Shown one piece after another: positions 35,633-44,169 of a stretch of DNA of 64,000 nt; the first letter of the stretch is position 1, and the number at the start of each line of letters is the position of its first letter. The DNA lies in contig CAWFTF010000007.1 in assembly GCA_963818645.1 (NCBI GenBank), positions 1 through 64,000 on the forward strand, in the 5' to 3' direction. Position numbers and translations under genes: made by a program. A model generated the notes under the pieces. It did no database searches, was not told the origin of the DNA, and saw only the letters and a program-made list of their open reading frames with translations. Source of the stretch: Gp6-AA40 sp963818645. Its GTDB lineage: Bacteria > Acidobacteriota > Vicinamibacteria > Vicinamibacterales > UBA2999.

Positions 35633-36972
35633 CAGAGAATCCCCTCGCGCGGCACTACTCGCGATTTCGAGTCGGTGAGCGGCTGCTGCTCACAGGCCAC
35701 TCGCACCAGGCGTGGCCGGACGTCGGGTTCGACGCACAGCAGCGCGCCTGGCTCGATGCCGCTGAGTTCGTCGACGACAAATGGGAGCGAGCGGCCGTCG
35801 AGGCCGAAGCAGTGCGCGCGGGCTTCGCTCGACTCGTCGGCGACAACGCAGAGAACATCGCGCTCGGCCAGAACACGCACGAGCTTGTCACGCGCTGGTT
35901 GTCTGCACTCCCTCTCTCCACCCATCCGCGCATCGTCACAACCGACGGCGAGTTCCATAGCATCCGGCGGCAGGTCGATCGAATCGCTGAAGAAGGCGTC
36001 GTCGTCATCAAGGTGCCCGCTCGACCTGTTGAGACTCTGGCAGAGCGCGTCATCGCGTCACTCGATTCGCGAACAGCGTGTGCGATGGTGTCTACCGTGC
36101 TCTTCGAGACGGCCGAGATCGTTCCAGGCCTCGACCTTCTTGCCGCGGCATGCCGGCGTGAAGGTGTCCCGCTGCTCCTCGATGCGTACCACCAGCTGAA
36201 CGTCCTGCCCTTCGATCTCAATCGATCGACGCTGAACGACGTGTTCGTGACGGGGGGCGGATACAAGTACTGCCAACTCGGCGAGGGCAATTGTTTTCTG
36301 CGAGTGCCACCTGAGAGCCGACTGCGGCCGGTGCTCACCGGTTGGTTCGCGGAGTTCGACACGCTCGAATATCCGAGCCAGAAGCAGGTCGCCTACGGCG
36401 AAGGCGCTGCGGCCTTCGGCGGTGCGACCTACGACGTCACGTCACACTACCGAGCAGCGGCGGTGTTCGCCTTTCACGAACAGCAAGGTCTGACGCCCGA
36501 CAGGCTGCGAGCGATCAGCCAGCATCAGGTCGGTCTGCTGAAGACCGAGTTCGAGCAACTCGACGTCTCTCCCACAACCGCGCGCGTGGAGCCGATGCCC
36601 GACGAGCGCCGCGGCGGCTTCCTCGCGATTCGAGCGGCATCCGCGAAAGACATCGTCCATCGCCTCCGCGAGCGCGGCGTCCATGCCGACGCGAGAGGCG
36701 ACATCCTGCGAATGGGACCGGCGCCGTATTTGCGGGATGATCAACTGCGCGACGCCGTTCGCGCGCTCGGCGAGACGTCTCCGGCTCTGAGACTCGGCGT
36801 CCCTGCGGTGCGATGGGGCGACGGCGCGACGGTGCGATGGTCCAGTGCGATGGTCCGAAGGTACAGGTCCGCGGGTCCAAGCGTCGCCTCGCCGTACCGC
36901 CGGACCGTCGCACCGTCGCAGTGCACCTCGCACCGTCGCTCCATCGCCCCCTCGGACCGTACCTGCCTATAG
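35629..36972 (+). CDS. Class-V PLP enzyme, kynureninase-like
   Basis: The coding frame is clear from ENPLARHYSRFRVGERLLLTG onward, but between the upstream stop (TAG 35590) and that point only CTG 35629 could start it; the first GTG (35812) lies inside the protein. Cofactor residues follow class-V logic: LGQNTHELVTRW phosphate loop, DGEFHSIRRQ, LLLDAYHQLNV (the Asp) and VFVTGGGYKYCQLGEGNCFL (the Lys). Overall layout and the neighbouring tryptophan dioxygenase suggest kynureninase or a relative. Real sequence ends about residue 390 near RALGETSPALRL. The remaining 60 residues are translated repeat. Confidence 0.75.
   Translation: MTENPLARHYSRFRVGERLLLTGHSHQAWPDVGFDAQQRAWLDAAEFVDDKWERAAVEAEAVRAGFARLVGDNAENIALGQNTHELVTRWLSALPLSTHPRIVTTDGEFHSIRRQVDRIAEEGVVVIKVPARPVETLAERVIASLDSRTACAMVSTVLFETAEIVPGLDLLAAACRREGVPLLLDAYHQLNVLPFDLNRSTLNDVFVTGGGYKYCQLGEGNCFLRVPPESRLRPVLTGWFAEFDTLEYPSQKQVAYGEGAAAFGGATYDVTSHYRAAAVFAFHEQQGLTPDRLRAISQHQVGLLKTEFEQLDVSPTTARVEPMPDERRGGFLAIRAASAKDIVHRLRERGVHADARGDILRMGPAPYLRDDQLRDAVRALGETSPALRLGVPAVRWGDGATVRWSSAMVRRYRSAGPSVASPYRRTVAPSQCTSHRRSIAPSDRTCL
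36805..36966. repeat. Inverted arrays of an 8-bp GCGATGGT-type repeat
   Basis: The left part has units such as TGCGATGG and CGCGACGG. The right part has the complements (GTCGCACC, CTCGCACC, CCATCGCC), with GGTGCGATGGTCC matching GGACCGTCGCACC at one mismatch. It fills the gap between two convergent genes and ends at the flavoenzyme stop codon. Confidence 0.75.
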
Positions 36973-38361
36973 CCGCAGGATCTTCCCAGGATTCATCCTG
37001 TTGTCCGGATCGAGCGCCCGCTTGATGGCCTTCATCACCTCGACGGCCTCGCCGTGCTCTTCCTCGAGGTCGGCCATCTTGCCCATTCCGATGCCATGCT
37101 CGCCGGTGCACGTGCCGCCCATCGCAATCGCGCGCTGCACGAGGCGGCGATTCAGCGCCTTGATCTCGGCGAACTCTTTGGGATCGTCGCGGTTGAACAC
37201 GAAGTTCAGGTGGAAGTTGCCGTCGCCGACGTGGCCGACGAGCGGCGCGTAGGCCTGCGATGCCTGCAGATCGCGCTTTGTCTCGACAATGCACTCGGCA
37301 AGCTTCGAGATTGGCACGCACACGTCGGTCACCCACGAGTGCCCGCCTGGACGCATCGCGCGTGAGGCTGGAAGCGTGTTGTGCCGCGCACGCCACAACC
37401 TTGTGCGATCCTCCGTCGTCGTGGCCCACTCGAATCCGGCGCCGCCATGTTCGGCGGCGATCTCCTGCACCGACGTCGCGTGCTCGCTCACACCGGCCTG
37501 ACTCGTGCCGTGAAACTCGAAGAGCAGCGTCGGCTTGACCACATGCGAGAGGTGCGAGTAGTGATTCACGGCGTCCATCATGACCTCGTCGAGCAGCTCG
37601 ATTCGCGCCACCGGGATCCCGAGCTGAATCGTCGTGATCACGGTCTGCACCGCACCCTCCAACGAGTCGAACGCACAGATGGCTGCCGACACCGCTTCCG
37701 GCAGTCCGTAAACGCGCAGCGTGATCTCGGTGATCACGCCGAGCGTGCCTTCGGATCCGATGAACAGCCGCGTCAGGTCATAACCGGCCGATGACTTGCG
37801 CGCGCGGCCACCCGTTCGAATCACGCGGCCATCGGCCAGCACCACAGTCAGCCCGCGCACGGTCTCGCGCATCGTCCCGTAGCGCACCGTCGTCGTCCCC
37901 GACGCGCCCGTTGCAGCCATGCCACCGATGGTCGCATCGGCTCCGGGGTCAACCCAGAAATAGACGCCGGTGTTGGCGAGCGCCTTGTTCAGCGATCGAT
38001 GCGTCACGCCGGCTTCGACCGTGACGTCGAGATCCTCCACGTTCACGCTGAGCACGCGATTCATGCGTGAGAGATCGATGGAGACGCCCCCTTCGAGTGC
38101 GTTGACGTGACCTTCGAGCGATGACCCAGCACCGAACGGCACGATCGGCGCACCCACGCGAGCGGCGGCTCGAACGACCTCGCGTACTTCGTCAGTCGAG
38201 AGCGGATAGACGACGACGTCGGGGACGCCGGACGGATGCCAGGACTCGCTGTGGCTGTGGTTCTCGAGCTCCGTCGCGTTGGTCGTGCACCGGTCGCCAA
38301 GGAGAGACTGGAGCTCGGTCACGAGGGAAGCGCGACTCGCCTGATTGAGTCGAGAAGACAA
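36967..38361 (-). CDS. FAD-linked D-lactate/glycolate-type dehydrogenase
   Basis: The 464-residue protein has a PCMH FAD-binding domain (VVVYPLSTDEVREVVRAAARV, VPFGAGSSLEGHVNALEGG, GMAATGASGTTTVRYGTMR, IGSEGTLGVITEITLRVYGLPEA) and a GlcD-type C-terminal domain. The latter carries the metal/substrate residues GHVGDGNFH and TCTGEHGIGMGKM. It lacks an iron-sulfur or transmembrane segment, so it resembles the soluble Dld/GlcD group that oxidises 2-hydroxyacids and reduces cytochrome c or quinone. D-lactate is the most likely substrate but glycolate is possible. A DoxX gene lies 6 bp upstream on the same strand. Confidence 0.9.
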   Translation of the reverse strand: MSSRLNQASRASLVTELQSLLGDRCTTNATELENHSHSESWHPSGVPDVVVYPLSTDEVREVVRAAARVGAPIVPFGAGSSLEGHVNALEGGVSIDLSRMNRVLSVNVEDLDVTVEAGVTHRSLNKALANTGVYFWVDPGADATIGGMAATGASGTTTVRYGTMRETVRGLTVVLADGRVIRTGGRARKSSAGYDLTRLFIGSEGTLGVITEITLRVYGLPEAVSAAICAFDSLEGAVQTVITTIQLGIPVARIELLDEVMMDAVNHYSHLSHVVKPTLLFEFHGTSQAGVSEHATSVQEIAAEHGGAGFEWATTTEDRTRLWRARHNTLPASRAMRPGGHSWVTDVCVPISKLAECIVETKRDLQASQAYAPLVGHVGDGNFHLNFVFNRDDPKEFAEIKALNRRLVQRAIAMGGTCTGEHGIGMGKMADLEEEHGEAVEVMKAIKRALDPDNRMNPGKILRL

Positions 38362-38367
38362 GCCGTC

Positions 38368-38748
38368 TTACTTCTTTCTCATCAAGCCATCGACGCTCCA
38401 GATACCCGCGCCTCGGGCGGACATGTAGAGAAATGCGAAGCAGAACATCGCCGCACGCTCGCCCATGTTCACGATCGGGAGTGGGCTCTGAGGGAAGTGC
38501 GCGATGAAATAGGCCGCAGCCATCTCGCCGCTGGCGAGGAACGCGGCGGGTCTGACCAGGAAGCCAGTCATGATGAGCAGGCCGCACACCGTTTCGATCA
38601 CACCCGCGGCGCCGAACATGCTCATGATCGGCGCGGCCTGCCCGCCAAACCAGCCCGCGAGCTTCTGCATACCGAACATGAAAAAGATGAGGCCGAACAC
38701 GATGCGGAACAGCGCATAGGCCATTGGAGCGTATCGTTCTGGAATCAT
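38368..38748 (-). CDS. DoxX-family membrane protein
   Basis: The 126-residue protein has four transmembrane helices (ALFRIVFGLIFFMFGMQKLAG, IETVCGLLIMTGFLVRPAA, AYFIAHF, MFCFAFLYMSARG). FGMQKLAGWFGG and the SGEMAAAYFIAHFP block are DoxX family markers. Its role is poorly defined; relatives associate with redox enzymes or thiol metabolism. It is on the same strand as, and 6 bp before, the flavoenzyme gene, which suggests coupling. Confidence 0.9.
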   Translation of the reverse strand: MIPERYAPMAYALFRIVFGLIFFMFGMQKLAGWFGGQAAPIMSMFGAAGVIETVCGLLIMTGFLVRPAAFLASGEMAAAYFIAHFPQSPLPIVNMGERAAMFCFAFLYMSARGAGIWSVDGLMRKK

Positions 38749-38775
38749 GATCCTCCTCAGTCGTGGTCCCGGATT

Positions 38776-39951
38776 CTACCCGGCTTTCGTCGGCTGCCGG
38801 AAGCCATCCGACGAGAGACGCCGCACGAGCCACGCAATCACACCGTAGCTGCCAATGAGCAATGCGAGTCCAAGTCGCACGCTCGTGTACTGCGCCACCA
38901 GGCCGATCGCCGCCGGCAGCACCATCCCACCGATCTGCGCGAGCGTGAGCAAACCTCCAAAGAGCGCACCGGCGTTCCCCTGGATGCGCTCGCCGGCAAG
39001 TGCCAGGCACGTGGGCATCACCAGCGCGATGCACATACCTACGACAAACGGACCGAACATGACTACAACGGGCGACGGAGAGACGACGAGAACGAGGAGC
39101 ACGAGCGCGCTCAGCACCGCACTCCGTTCGACCGCGATCTCTTTCGCGCGATCGACTCGATTCGAGAACAACGCGCGCGACAGAATCAGCCCCAGCCAGT
39201 GCGACGACAACACCCACGTCGCCACCGATGAACTCAAACCCGATGCGCTCACGAAGCTCGACGTCCAGCCAGCCATCGATGCTTCGTTGCCGCCACCGAG
39301 CATGATGAGCAGCAGGAACAGCGCGAATGCCGGTTGCTTTGCAAACTGACGCAGCGCCGTGATGGGGTCAGACCCCTTCCCACGGCTTCGCTGCGGTAGC
39401 GCAATCGGTAACAGGCCTGACAGCGCGACGAGCGCCGAGAGCACACCTCCACCCACGACGACCGCTCGCCAGGACACGAGATGCGATGCCAGCACGGTCG
39501 CCGTCGGCATCGCGATTCCGCCGAGGCCCACCATGATCGCAATGCCGTTCATGCGTCGGCCGCGTTCCCCGGGAAAGAGCTCTGACGACAGCGCGTTCGA
39601 CGCCGTGTTGATGCTCGCAGACGCGAGCCCCAACGCGAACAGCGCGGACGCCGCGAGTAGCGCGCTCGACGCCGTCGCGAACATCGGCAGACAGAGCGCC
39701 ACGAGCGCCGACGACACGATCAGCGAGGCACGCTGTCCCAGTGCATCGACGAAGGGACCGGACAGCAGGCTGCCAAACAACAGCCCGGTGAAGAGCGTGG
39801 AGATCAGCAGACCACGATCGGCAAGCGTCAACCCGAACTGCTGAACCGTTTCCGGCAGACCGAGCACGGTGCCGGGCAGCCCGAGAATCATCCCGAACAC
39901 GAACATCCCGGCGCACGCGACGGCGTAGAGACGCTCGCGGGGTGACGTCAC
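38776..39951 (-). CDS. MFS transporter
   Basis: The start is set at GTG 39951, which overlaps the TGA of the upstream GcvT-like gene by GTGA. The longer frame upstream is antisense of nothing useful and lacks a leader. About 391 residues give twelve predicted helices. The MFS loop motif between TM2 and TM3 reads GPFVDALGQRASLIVSSA, an altered GxxxDRxGRR. Other features are ELFPGERGRRMNGIAIMVGLG in TM4-5 and GGGNEASMAGWTSSFV at the start of the second half, recalling sugar or organic-acid permeases of the FucP-like group. The cargo is not evident. Confidence 0.85.
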   Translation of the reverse strand: MTSPRERLYAVACAGMFVFGMILGLPGTVLGLPETVQQFGLTLADRGLLISTLFTGLLFGSLLSGPFVDALGQRASLIVSSALVALCLPMFATASSALLAASALFALGLASASINTASNALSSELFPGERGRRMNGIAIMVGLGGIAMPTATVLASHLVSWRAVVVGGGVLSALVALSGLLPIALPQRSRGKGSDPITALRQFAKQPAFALFLLLIMLGGGNEASMAGWTSSFVSASGLSSSVATWVLSSHWLGLILSRALFSNRVDRAKEIAVERSAVLSALVLLVLVVSPSPVVVMFGPFVVGMCIALVMPTCLALAGERIQGNAGALFGGLLTLAQIGGMVLPAAIGLVAQYTSVRLGLALLIGSYGVIAWLVRRLSSDGFRQPTKAG

Positions 39952-41147
39952 TGCGGAGGCGGCGTAGCGGTCTTGCGAGAGGGGTTGAAGAACGGCGTGC
40001 GGACGACAGTCGCACCCACGAAGTGGCGAGTGCCCTCGACGGTGATCTCGAATCGCAGGCGCGTGCCCTCCGCGTGGCGCGGCGTATCGAGGCACGCAAT
40101 CGCGATCAGGCGTTTCAGCGTCGGTGACCACGTCGTCGTCGTCGCTCTCCCAACCTGCCGCTCGCCATACCGCACGGGCACCGGCGTCCGCGATGCCGCT
40201 GCTGGCGCCACCGGAGGCAAGCCGACACGTTCGTAGATGGCCTCGACGTCCGACCAATCGATCTCGAGGCCCACGATCTGCCGGCGTGGCGCTCGTGCAG
40301 CCTCACGCAACGCCGATCGCCCAATGAATGCGCCCTTGTCGAGATCTACGAGGCGACCGAGACCGAGCTCGAACGGCGTGTACTTCTGATCGGCGATCGT
40401 CGCCTTCTTGCTTCCAACGAAATCCACGTCGATGAGCAGCAGCCCAGCCTCGACGCGCGCGACGTCGAGCGCCAGCATCCCTGCCGGCAGCACGTCGAAG
40501 GCCCGGCCGGCATCCACGATGGCATCCCACACCGTCAGTGCGCTCTCAGCCGGAATCCAGATCTCGTAGCCGAGATCTCCGGTGTATCCAGTTCGCGAGA
40601 CGTCAACAGCGACGCCGCCGATCCGTCCGCTCGCCACCCGGAAATACTTCAATCGATCGATATCGACGTCCGAGCAGCGCCGCAGCACCTGCGCTGAGAG
40701 CGGCCCTTGCAGCGCGAGTGCCGCGAGACTCTCCGACACGTCGTCAATCGTGACGTCGAGACCGTGCGCGTTCTGCGTGAACCATCTGAGGTTGGGCTCG
40801 GCCGCCGTCCAGCGGAAGCGCTGCTCCGCGAGCCTCGATACCGTTCCATCGTCGATGACGTGACCGTGCTCATCGCACCACGGCGTGTAGAAGACCTGGC
40901 CCACCGCCATGCGTTCCACGTCACGAGTGATGACGCGATTGACGAGCGTCGTCGCGTCGGGCCCGGCGATGACGTACTTGAACAGCGGAGACACGTCGAT
41001 CAGCGCGGCGGCGTTTCGGATCGCGTTGTACTCGTGCTCGTGGTGAGCCTCGTACGCGCTGACGGTGTAGTACCCCGACCAGTCGCGATAGTTGAGCGAC
41101 TCGCACAGCGGAAACGTGCGCGCATGAAACGGCGTACCGACGGGCAC
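39948..41147 (-). CDS. GcvT-like aminomethyltransferase family protein
   Basis: The 399-residue protein shares the GcvT fold. FPLCESLNYRDWSGYYTVSAY comes first, then YNAIRNAAALIDVSPLFKYVIAGPDA, the folate-pocket segment LALQGPLSAQVLRR, the SRTGYTGDLGYEIWIPAE motif with its conserved Gly-Tyr-Glu, and the C-terminal barrel FIGRSALREAARAPRRQIVGLE. Glycine-cleavage partners (GcvH, GcvP) are absent, so this is more likely a THF-dependent demethylase or a YgfZ-like relative than the glycine-cleavage T protein. It is translationally coupled to the MFS gene, hinting that the transporter brings in its methylated substrate. Confidence 0.85.
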   Translation of the reverse strand: MPVGTPFHARTFPLCESLNYRDWSGYYTVSAYEAHHEHEYNAIRNAAALIDVSPLFKYVIAGPDATTLVNRVITRDVERMAVGQVFYTPWCDEHGHVIDDGTVSRLAEQRFRWTAAEPNLRWFTQNAHGLDVTIDDVSESLAALALQGPLSAQVLRRCSDVDIDRLKYFRVASGRIGGVAVDVSRTGYTGDLGYEIWIPAESALTVWDAIVDAGRAFDVLPAGMLALDVARVEAGLLLIDVDFVGSKKATIADQKYTPFELGLGRLVDLDKGAFIGRSALREAARAPRRQIVGLEIDWSDVEAIYERVGLPPVAPAAASRTPVPVRYGERQVGRATTTTWSPTLKRLIAIACLDTPRHAEGTRLRFEITVEGTRHFVGATVVRTPFFNPSRKTATPPPQ

Positions 41148-41171
41148 TCGCGGATTATATGGGAGCGTCGA

Positions 41172-43412
41172 TCAGGCGTTCGGCAGACCAAGGAGCTGCG
41201 GACCGTCCGCGGCGCGAAACGCATCCAGCGCCTCGCGCTGCCGCTCTTCGGCGCGGCGGACAATGTTCCGAAAGTCTGACGTGGCGCGGAGGGGATCCAG
41301 GTTCGGATAGCTGACGAGTGCGGATGCTGGATAGAACCCGGCCTCGACGCTTCGCTCGAGCAGCTCGAGCGCACCGTCCCGATCGCCTGCCAGCGCGAGC
41401 GCACCGGCCCAGTGGAAGAAGCCTTCTGGATCACGGAACGCGCGGTCGACCAGCCCTCTGACGTGCGCGATCACGTCCTCCCACCGCTCCTCGAAGGCCG
41501 AGATCATGATGTCGAGCGCGGTCCGCAGCTGCGGGTGAAGATCCTTCGTCACAAACGGTCGAATCATCGCGAGCGCTTCGTCGACGCGCCCAAGTTGATG
41601 AAGCGCCGACGGCCGGGCGATCGACGGCTCGGACCGATCGACGTCAAACGCCCGTTGCCATTGGCCCATCAACAGAAACGTCTGCGCCACGCTGGTCGCG
41701 ACTGCCGCATCAAGGCGATGCGCACGCTCGTATGCCGCCACTGATGCCTCGAGCAGCCCACAGTAGCGACAGGCGTGAACCAGTCCGGCGAACAGCTCCG
41801 GTTCTGACGGGGCATGACGCACGCGATTGAGCAGCCGGACCATCGCCTCGCGAGCATGCCCCTCTTCGACCTCGACGTGAGCGTAGAGGTGATGGGCGAG
41901 CGACAGATCGCCGTTGATCTCGAGGGCGCGCTCAATGGCCTGCTTCCCTCGCGTTGTGTTCACGGACGCGGTCGTCGGATCGCCGAACTTGCCGATCAGC
42001 CTGTAGCAACGTCCCAGCCTGGCCCATGCCGGCGCGAACTGCGCATCGCGATCCACCGATCGTTTGTAGAGATCGAGCGCCTCCGACCATTTCGAGGCAG
42101 TGAGCTGCAGCTGATTGGCGCGCAAGTACAGCTCGTACGCCTCGGCATCGGCCGGCGTGTCGCGACTGATGCGGTCCTGATCCCGGCTCGACAACGAGAG
42201 CGAGAGCGAATCGACGATCTGTTTTGCGAGTCCGTCCTGCAGCAGGAAGATCTCGTCTGTCGGCGACTGCGACGTGATCGCGCGCATCAACGTACCGGAG
42301 GGCACCTGAACGAGTTGCGCGGTAACCCGAACCTGACCACCGCTGCTCAGCATCGATCCCAGCAGGACGACGTCAACGTCGAGCGCCTTGGCAACGGCCG
42401 CAAGGTCCGGCGTGTCGGTCGCGTACTTGGATGCAGCCGCAGTCGAGCGGATGACGACCGAAGGAAGTCCGGACAGCGCGGAGCTCACGGCATCTGCCAG
42501 GCTGAACGCCAGAAAGTCGATGGATGGATCCGGACGCAGGATTCGGAACGGCATCACCACGAGGCGCGTCATCGGTCGAACCGGGGAGATGCTCGCGGAG
42601 TCGATCGCCAGCAGCGCCGCACGCAGTTCCTGCGCAAACGCAGCCGCGTTCTGATAACGGTCGTCAGGGTGCTTGCGTGTTGCCCGATGAATCACACGGT
42701 CGAGCGCGACGATCCCGGACGACCCTCCCAGCGCCGCAGGCTCGTCTCTCGTGATGGCGCGAGCGACAGCAAACACAGAATTGCCATCGAAGGCAGGCTT
42801 GCCGGACAACATCTCGTAGAGGACGGAGCCGAGCACGAACAGATCGCTGCGAGCGTCCGCGACGCCGCCATCGATCTGCTCTGGCGCCATGTACCGCGGA
42901 GTCCCCATCACCACACCTGGCATGGTCAGGTCTTGGCCGCTTGCGTCGAGCGCTCCTGCGACGGGACGCGCGAGACCGAAGTCGAGCAGTTTGACGCCGT
43001 GTTGAGCGAGGAAGATGTTAGACGGCTTCAAATCGCGATGGACGATTCCCTTCTGATGAAGGGCACCAAGTGCTGACAACACCGAGAGTGCGATCTGACC
43101 GGCTTCGTTCGGACGCAGCGGTCCGCGCGCCAGGCGAGCGCTGAGAGGTTCGCCATCGAGCAGTTCCATCGTCAGGAACAGCTCGTCGCCCTCGGAGTCG
43201 ATCTCGTAGAGCTGGCAGATGTTGGGGTGGCTGACGCTCGCAGCCGTCCGAGCCTCACGCCACAAGCGCTCGCGCTCCTGGCCAGCTTGACTCTCCGGCC
43301 GCAGACGTTTGATCGCGACCGGACGGTCGAGCCGCTCGTCGTGAGCGGCATAGACGATACCCATGCCCCCCTCGCCGAGCTTGCGAACGATGCGATACCG
43401 ACTGGAATTCAC
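41172..43412 (-). CDS. Ser/Thr kinase with TolB-like and TPR regions
   Basis: Residues 1-275 form a kinase: LGEGGMGIVYAAHD, VAIKRLR, HRDLKPSNI, DFGLARPVAG, GTPRYMAPEQIDGG. Residues about 285-415 (MTRLVVMPFRILRPDPSIDFL, DVDVVLLGSMLSSGGQVRV, LVQVPSGTLMRAITSQS) match the FlgO/TolB-N type domain often fused to adenylate cyclases or kinases in this phylum. From about residue 430 onward there are TPR-like helical repeats (PAWARLGRCYRLIGKFGDP, LALAGDRDGALELLERSVEAG). No transmembrane segment is visible, so the enzyme should be cytoplasmic. It lies 61 bp downstream of the EF-P paralogue. Confidence 0.92.
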   Translation of the reverse strand: MNSSRYRIVRKLGEGGMGIVYAAHDERLDRPVAIKRLRPESQAGQERERLWREARTAASVSHPNICQLYEIDSEGDELFLTMELLDGEPLSARLARGPLRPNEAGQIALSVLSALGALHQKGIVHRDLKPSNIFLAQHGVKLLDFGLARPVAGALDASGQDLTMPGVVMGTPRYMAPEQIDGGVADARSDLFVLGSVLYEMLSGKPAFDGNSVFAVARAITRDEPAALGGSSGIVALDRVIHRATRKHPDDRYQNAAAFAQELRAALLAIDSASISPVRPMTRLVVMPFRILRPDPSIDFLAFSLADAVSSALSGLPSVVIRSTAAASKYATDTPDLAAVAKALDVDVVLLGSMLSSGGQVRVTAQLVQVPSGTLMRAITSQSPTDEIFLLQDGLAKQIVDSLSLSLSSRDQDRISRDTPADAEAYELYLRANQLQLTASKWSEALDLYKRSVDRDAQFAPAWARLGRCYRLIGKFGDPTTASVNTTRGKQAIERALEINGDLSLAHHLYAHVEVEEGHAREAMVRLLNRVRHAPSEPELFAGLVHACRYCGLLEASVAAYERAHRLDAAVATSVAQTFLLMGQWQRAFDVDRSEPSIARPSALHQLGRVDEALAMIRPFVTKDLHPQLRTALDIMISAFEERWEDVIAHVRGLVDRAFRDPEGFFHWAGALALAGDRDGALELLERSVEAGFYPASALVSYPNLDPLRATSDFRNIVRRAEERQREALDAFRAADGPQLLGLPNA

Positions 43413-43473
43413 GCCGCCTTCCGTCCTCGAAACATATCTTGGGACGAGGGCCGTGGCAAAGACGTTCCGCGCG

Positions 43474-44049
43474 TCAGGCGCGGCCGGCGAACTCGCGCGT
43501 CTCGCTGTGGACCTTCACCTTCTCGCCTTCCTTGATGAAGAGCGGCACGCGAATCTGAAGGCCGGTCTCGAGCGTGGCTGCCTTGGTCACGCCGCCAGAC
43601 GCGGTGTCACCGCGAATGCCAGGCTCGGTCTGGGACACCGTCAGCTCCACGTGTGGCGGGAACTGGATGGCGATCGGGTTGCCGTTGTACTTGAGGATCT
43701 GCACAAGGAGGTTGTCGACGAGCAGCTCGCGATCGTCGCCGACCGTGTCGCCGCTCAACGTGAGCGTCTCGTAGCTCTCCTGATCCATGAGATGGAAGCC
43801 CTCACCATCCGAATACAGGAACGTCGCGGAGACCTGCACCAGGTCGGGCTCGGCGAACTTCTCTCCGGCCTTGAAGGTCTTGTCGAACACCGCGCGGGTC
43901 AGCAGGTTCCGCATCTTCAGGCGCACGAGGGTCTGGCCGCCGCGCGCCGTCGGCCGCGAGACCTCGAAGTCGACGCAGACGTAGGGCGCGTTTTCGAACT
44001 CGAAGAACGTCTTCCGCTTGATCTCGATGGCTTCTATCAGGCTGGGCAC
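43474..44049 (-). CDS. Elongation factor P paralogue with EfpL/YeiP-type tip
   Basis: The 191-residue three-domain protein is EF-P-like. The N-terminal KOW-like domain has the tip loop SRPTARGGQTLVRLK, and the two OB domains include GFHLMDQESYETLTL and the C-terminal ATLETGLQIRVPLFI...GEKVKVHSETREF. Instead of the usual GKG lysine (or the rhamnosylated-Arg context), residues 33-37 are PTARG, as in E. coli YeiP (now EfpL), which reads SPTARG. The tip residue is therefore Arg36. EF-P proteins rescue ribosomes stalled at proline runs. No lysyl modification genes are nearby. Starts at ATG 44049. Confidence 0.85.
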   Translation of the reverse strand: MPSLIEAIEIKRKTFFEFENAPYVCVDFEVSRPTARGGQTLVRLKMRNLLTRAVFDKTFKAGEKFAEPDLVQVSATFLYSDGEGFHLMDQESYETLTLSGDTVGDDRELLVDNLLVQILKYNGNPIAIQFPPHVELTVSQTEPGIRGDTASGGVTKAATLETGLQIRVPLFIKEGEKVKVHSETREFAGRA

Positions 44050-44126
44050 ATCAAGAGTGTATCGGAGCCGCGCCGGCCGGTGCGTCCCGGTCGTCGATCT
44101 CGCTCTTTAAATGACTGACCACTTTG

Positions 44127-44148
44127 ATGTTAGCTCGCTCGCTAACAT
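44127..44148. promoter_or_regulatory. Inverted repeat ATGTTAGC-N6-GCTAACAT, candidate operator
   Basis: A perfect 8-bp inverted repeat with a 6-bp centre lies 22 bp upstream of the ATG of the first CrtI-like gene, in the divergent region shared with the EF-P paralogue. Its size and symmetry fit a TetR-like or similar dimeric repressor, but no such regulator gene is adjacent. Confidence 0.5.
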
Positions 44149-44169
44149 TTGCCCTAGGATGGCCGCGGG

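Noticed and set aside
38192..39231. Long antisense open frames opposite the flavoenzyme, DoxX and MFS genes
   Set aside because: They encode Arg/His-rich low-complexity sequence without family motifs. They follow from high GC and codon bias of the real minus-strand genes.
39948..41147. Glycine cleavage T protein (gcvT proper)
   Set aside because: The fold matches, but GcvH and GcvP are missing and the coupled gene is an MFS transporter, so a demethylase-like role is more plausible.
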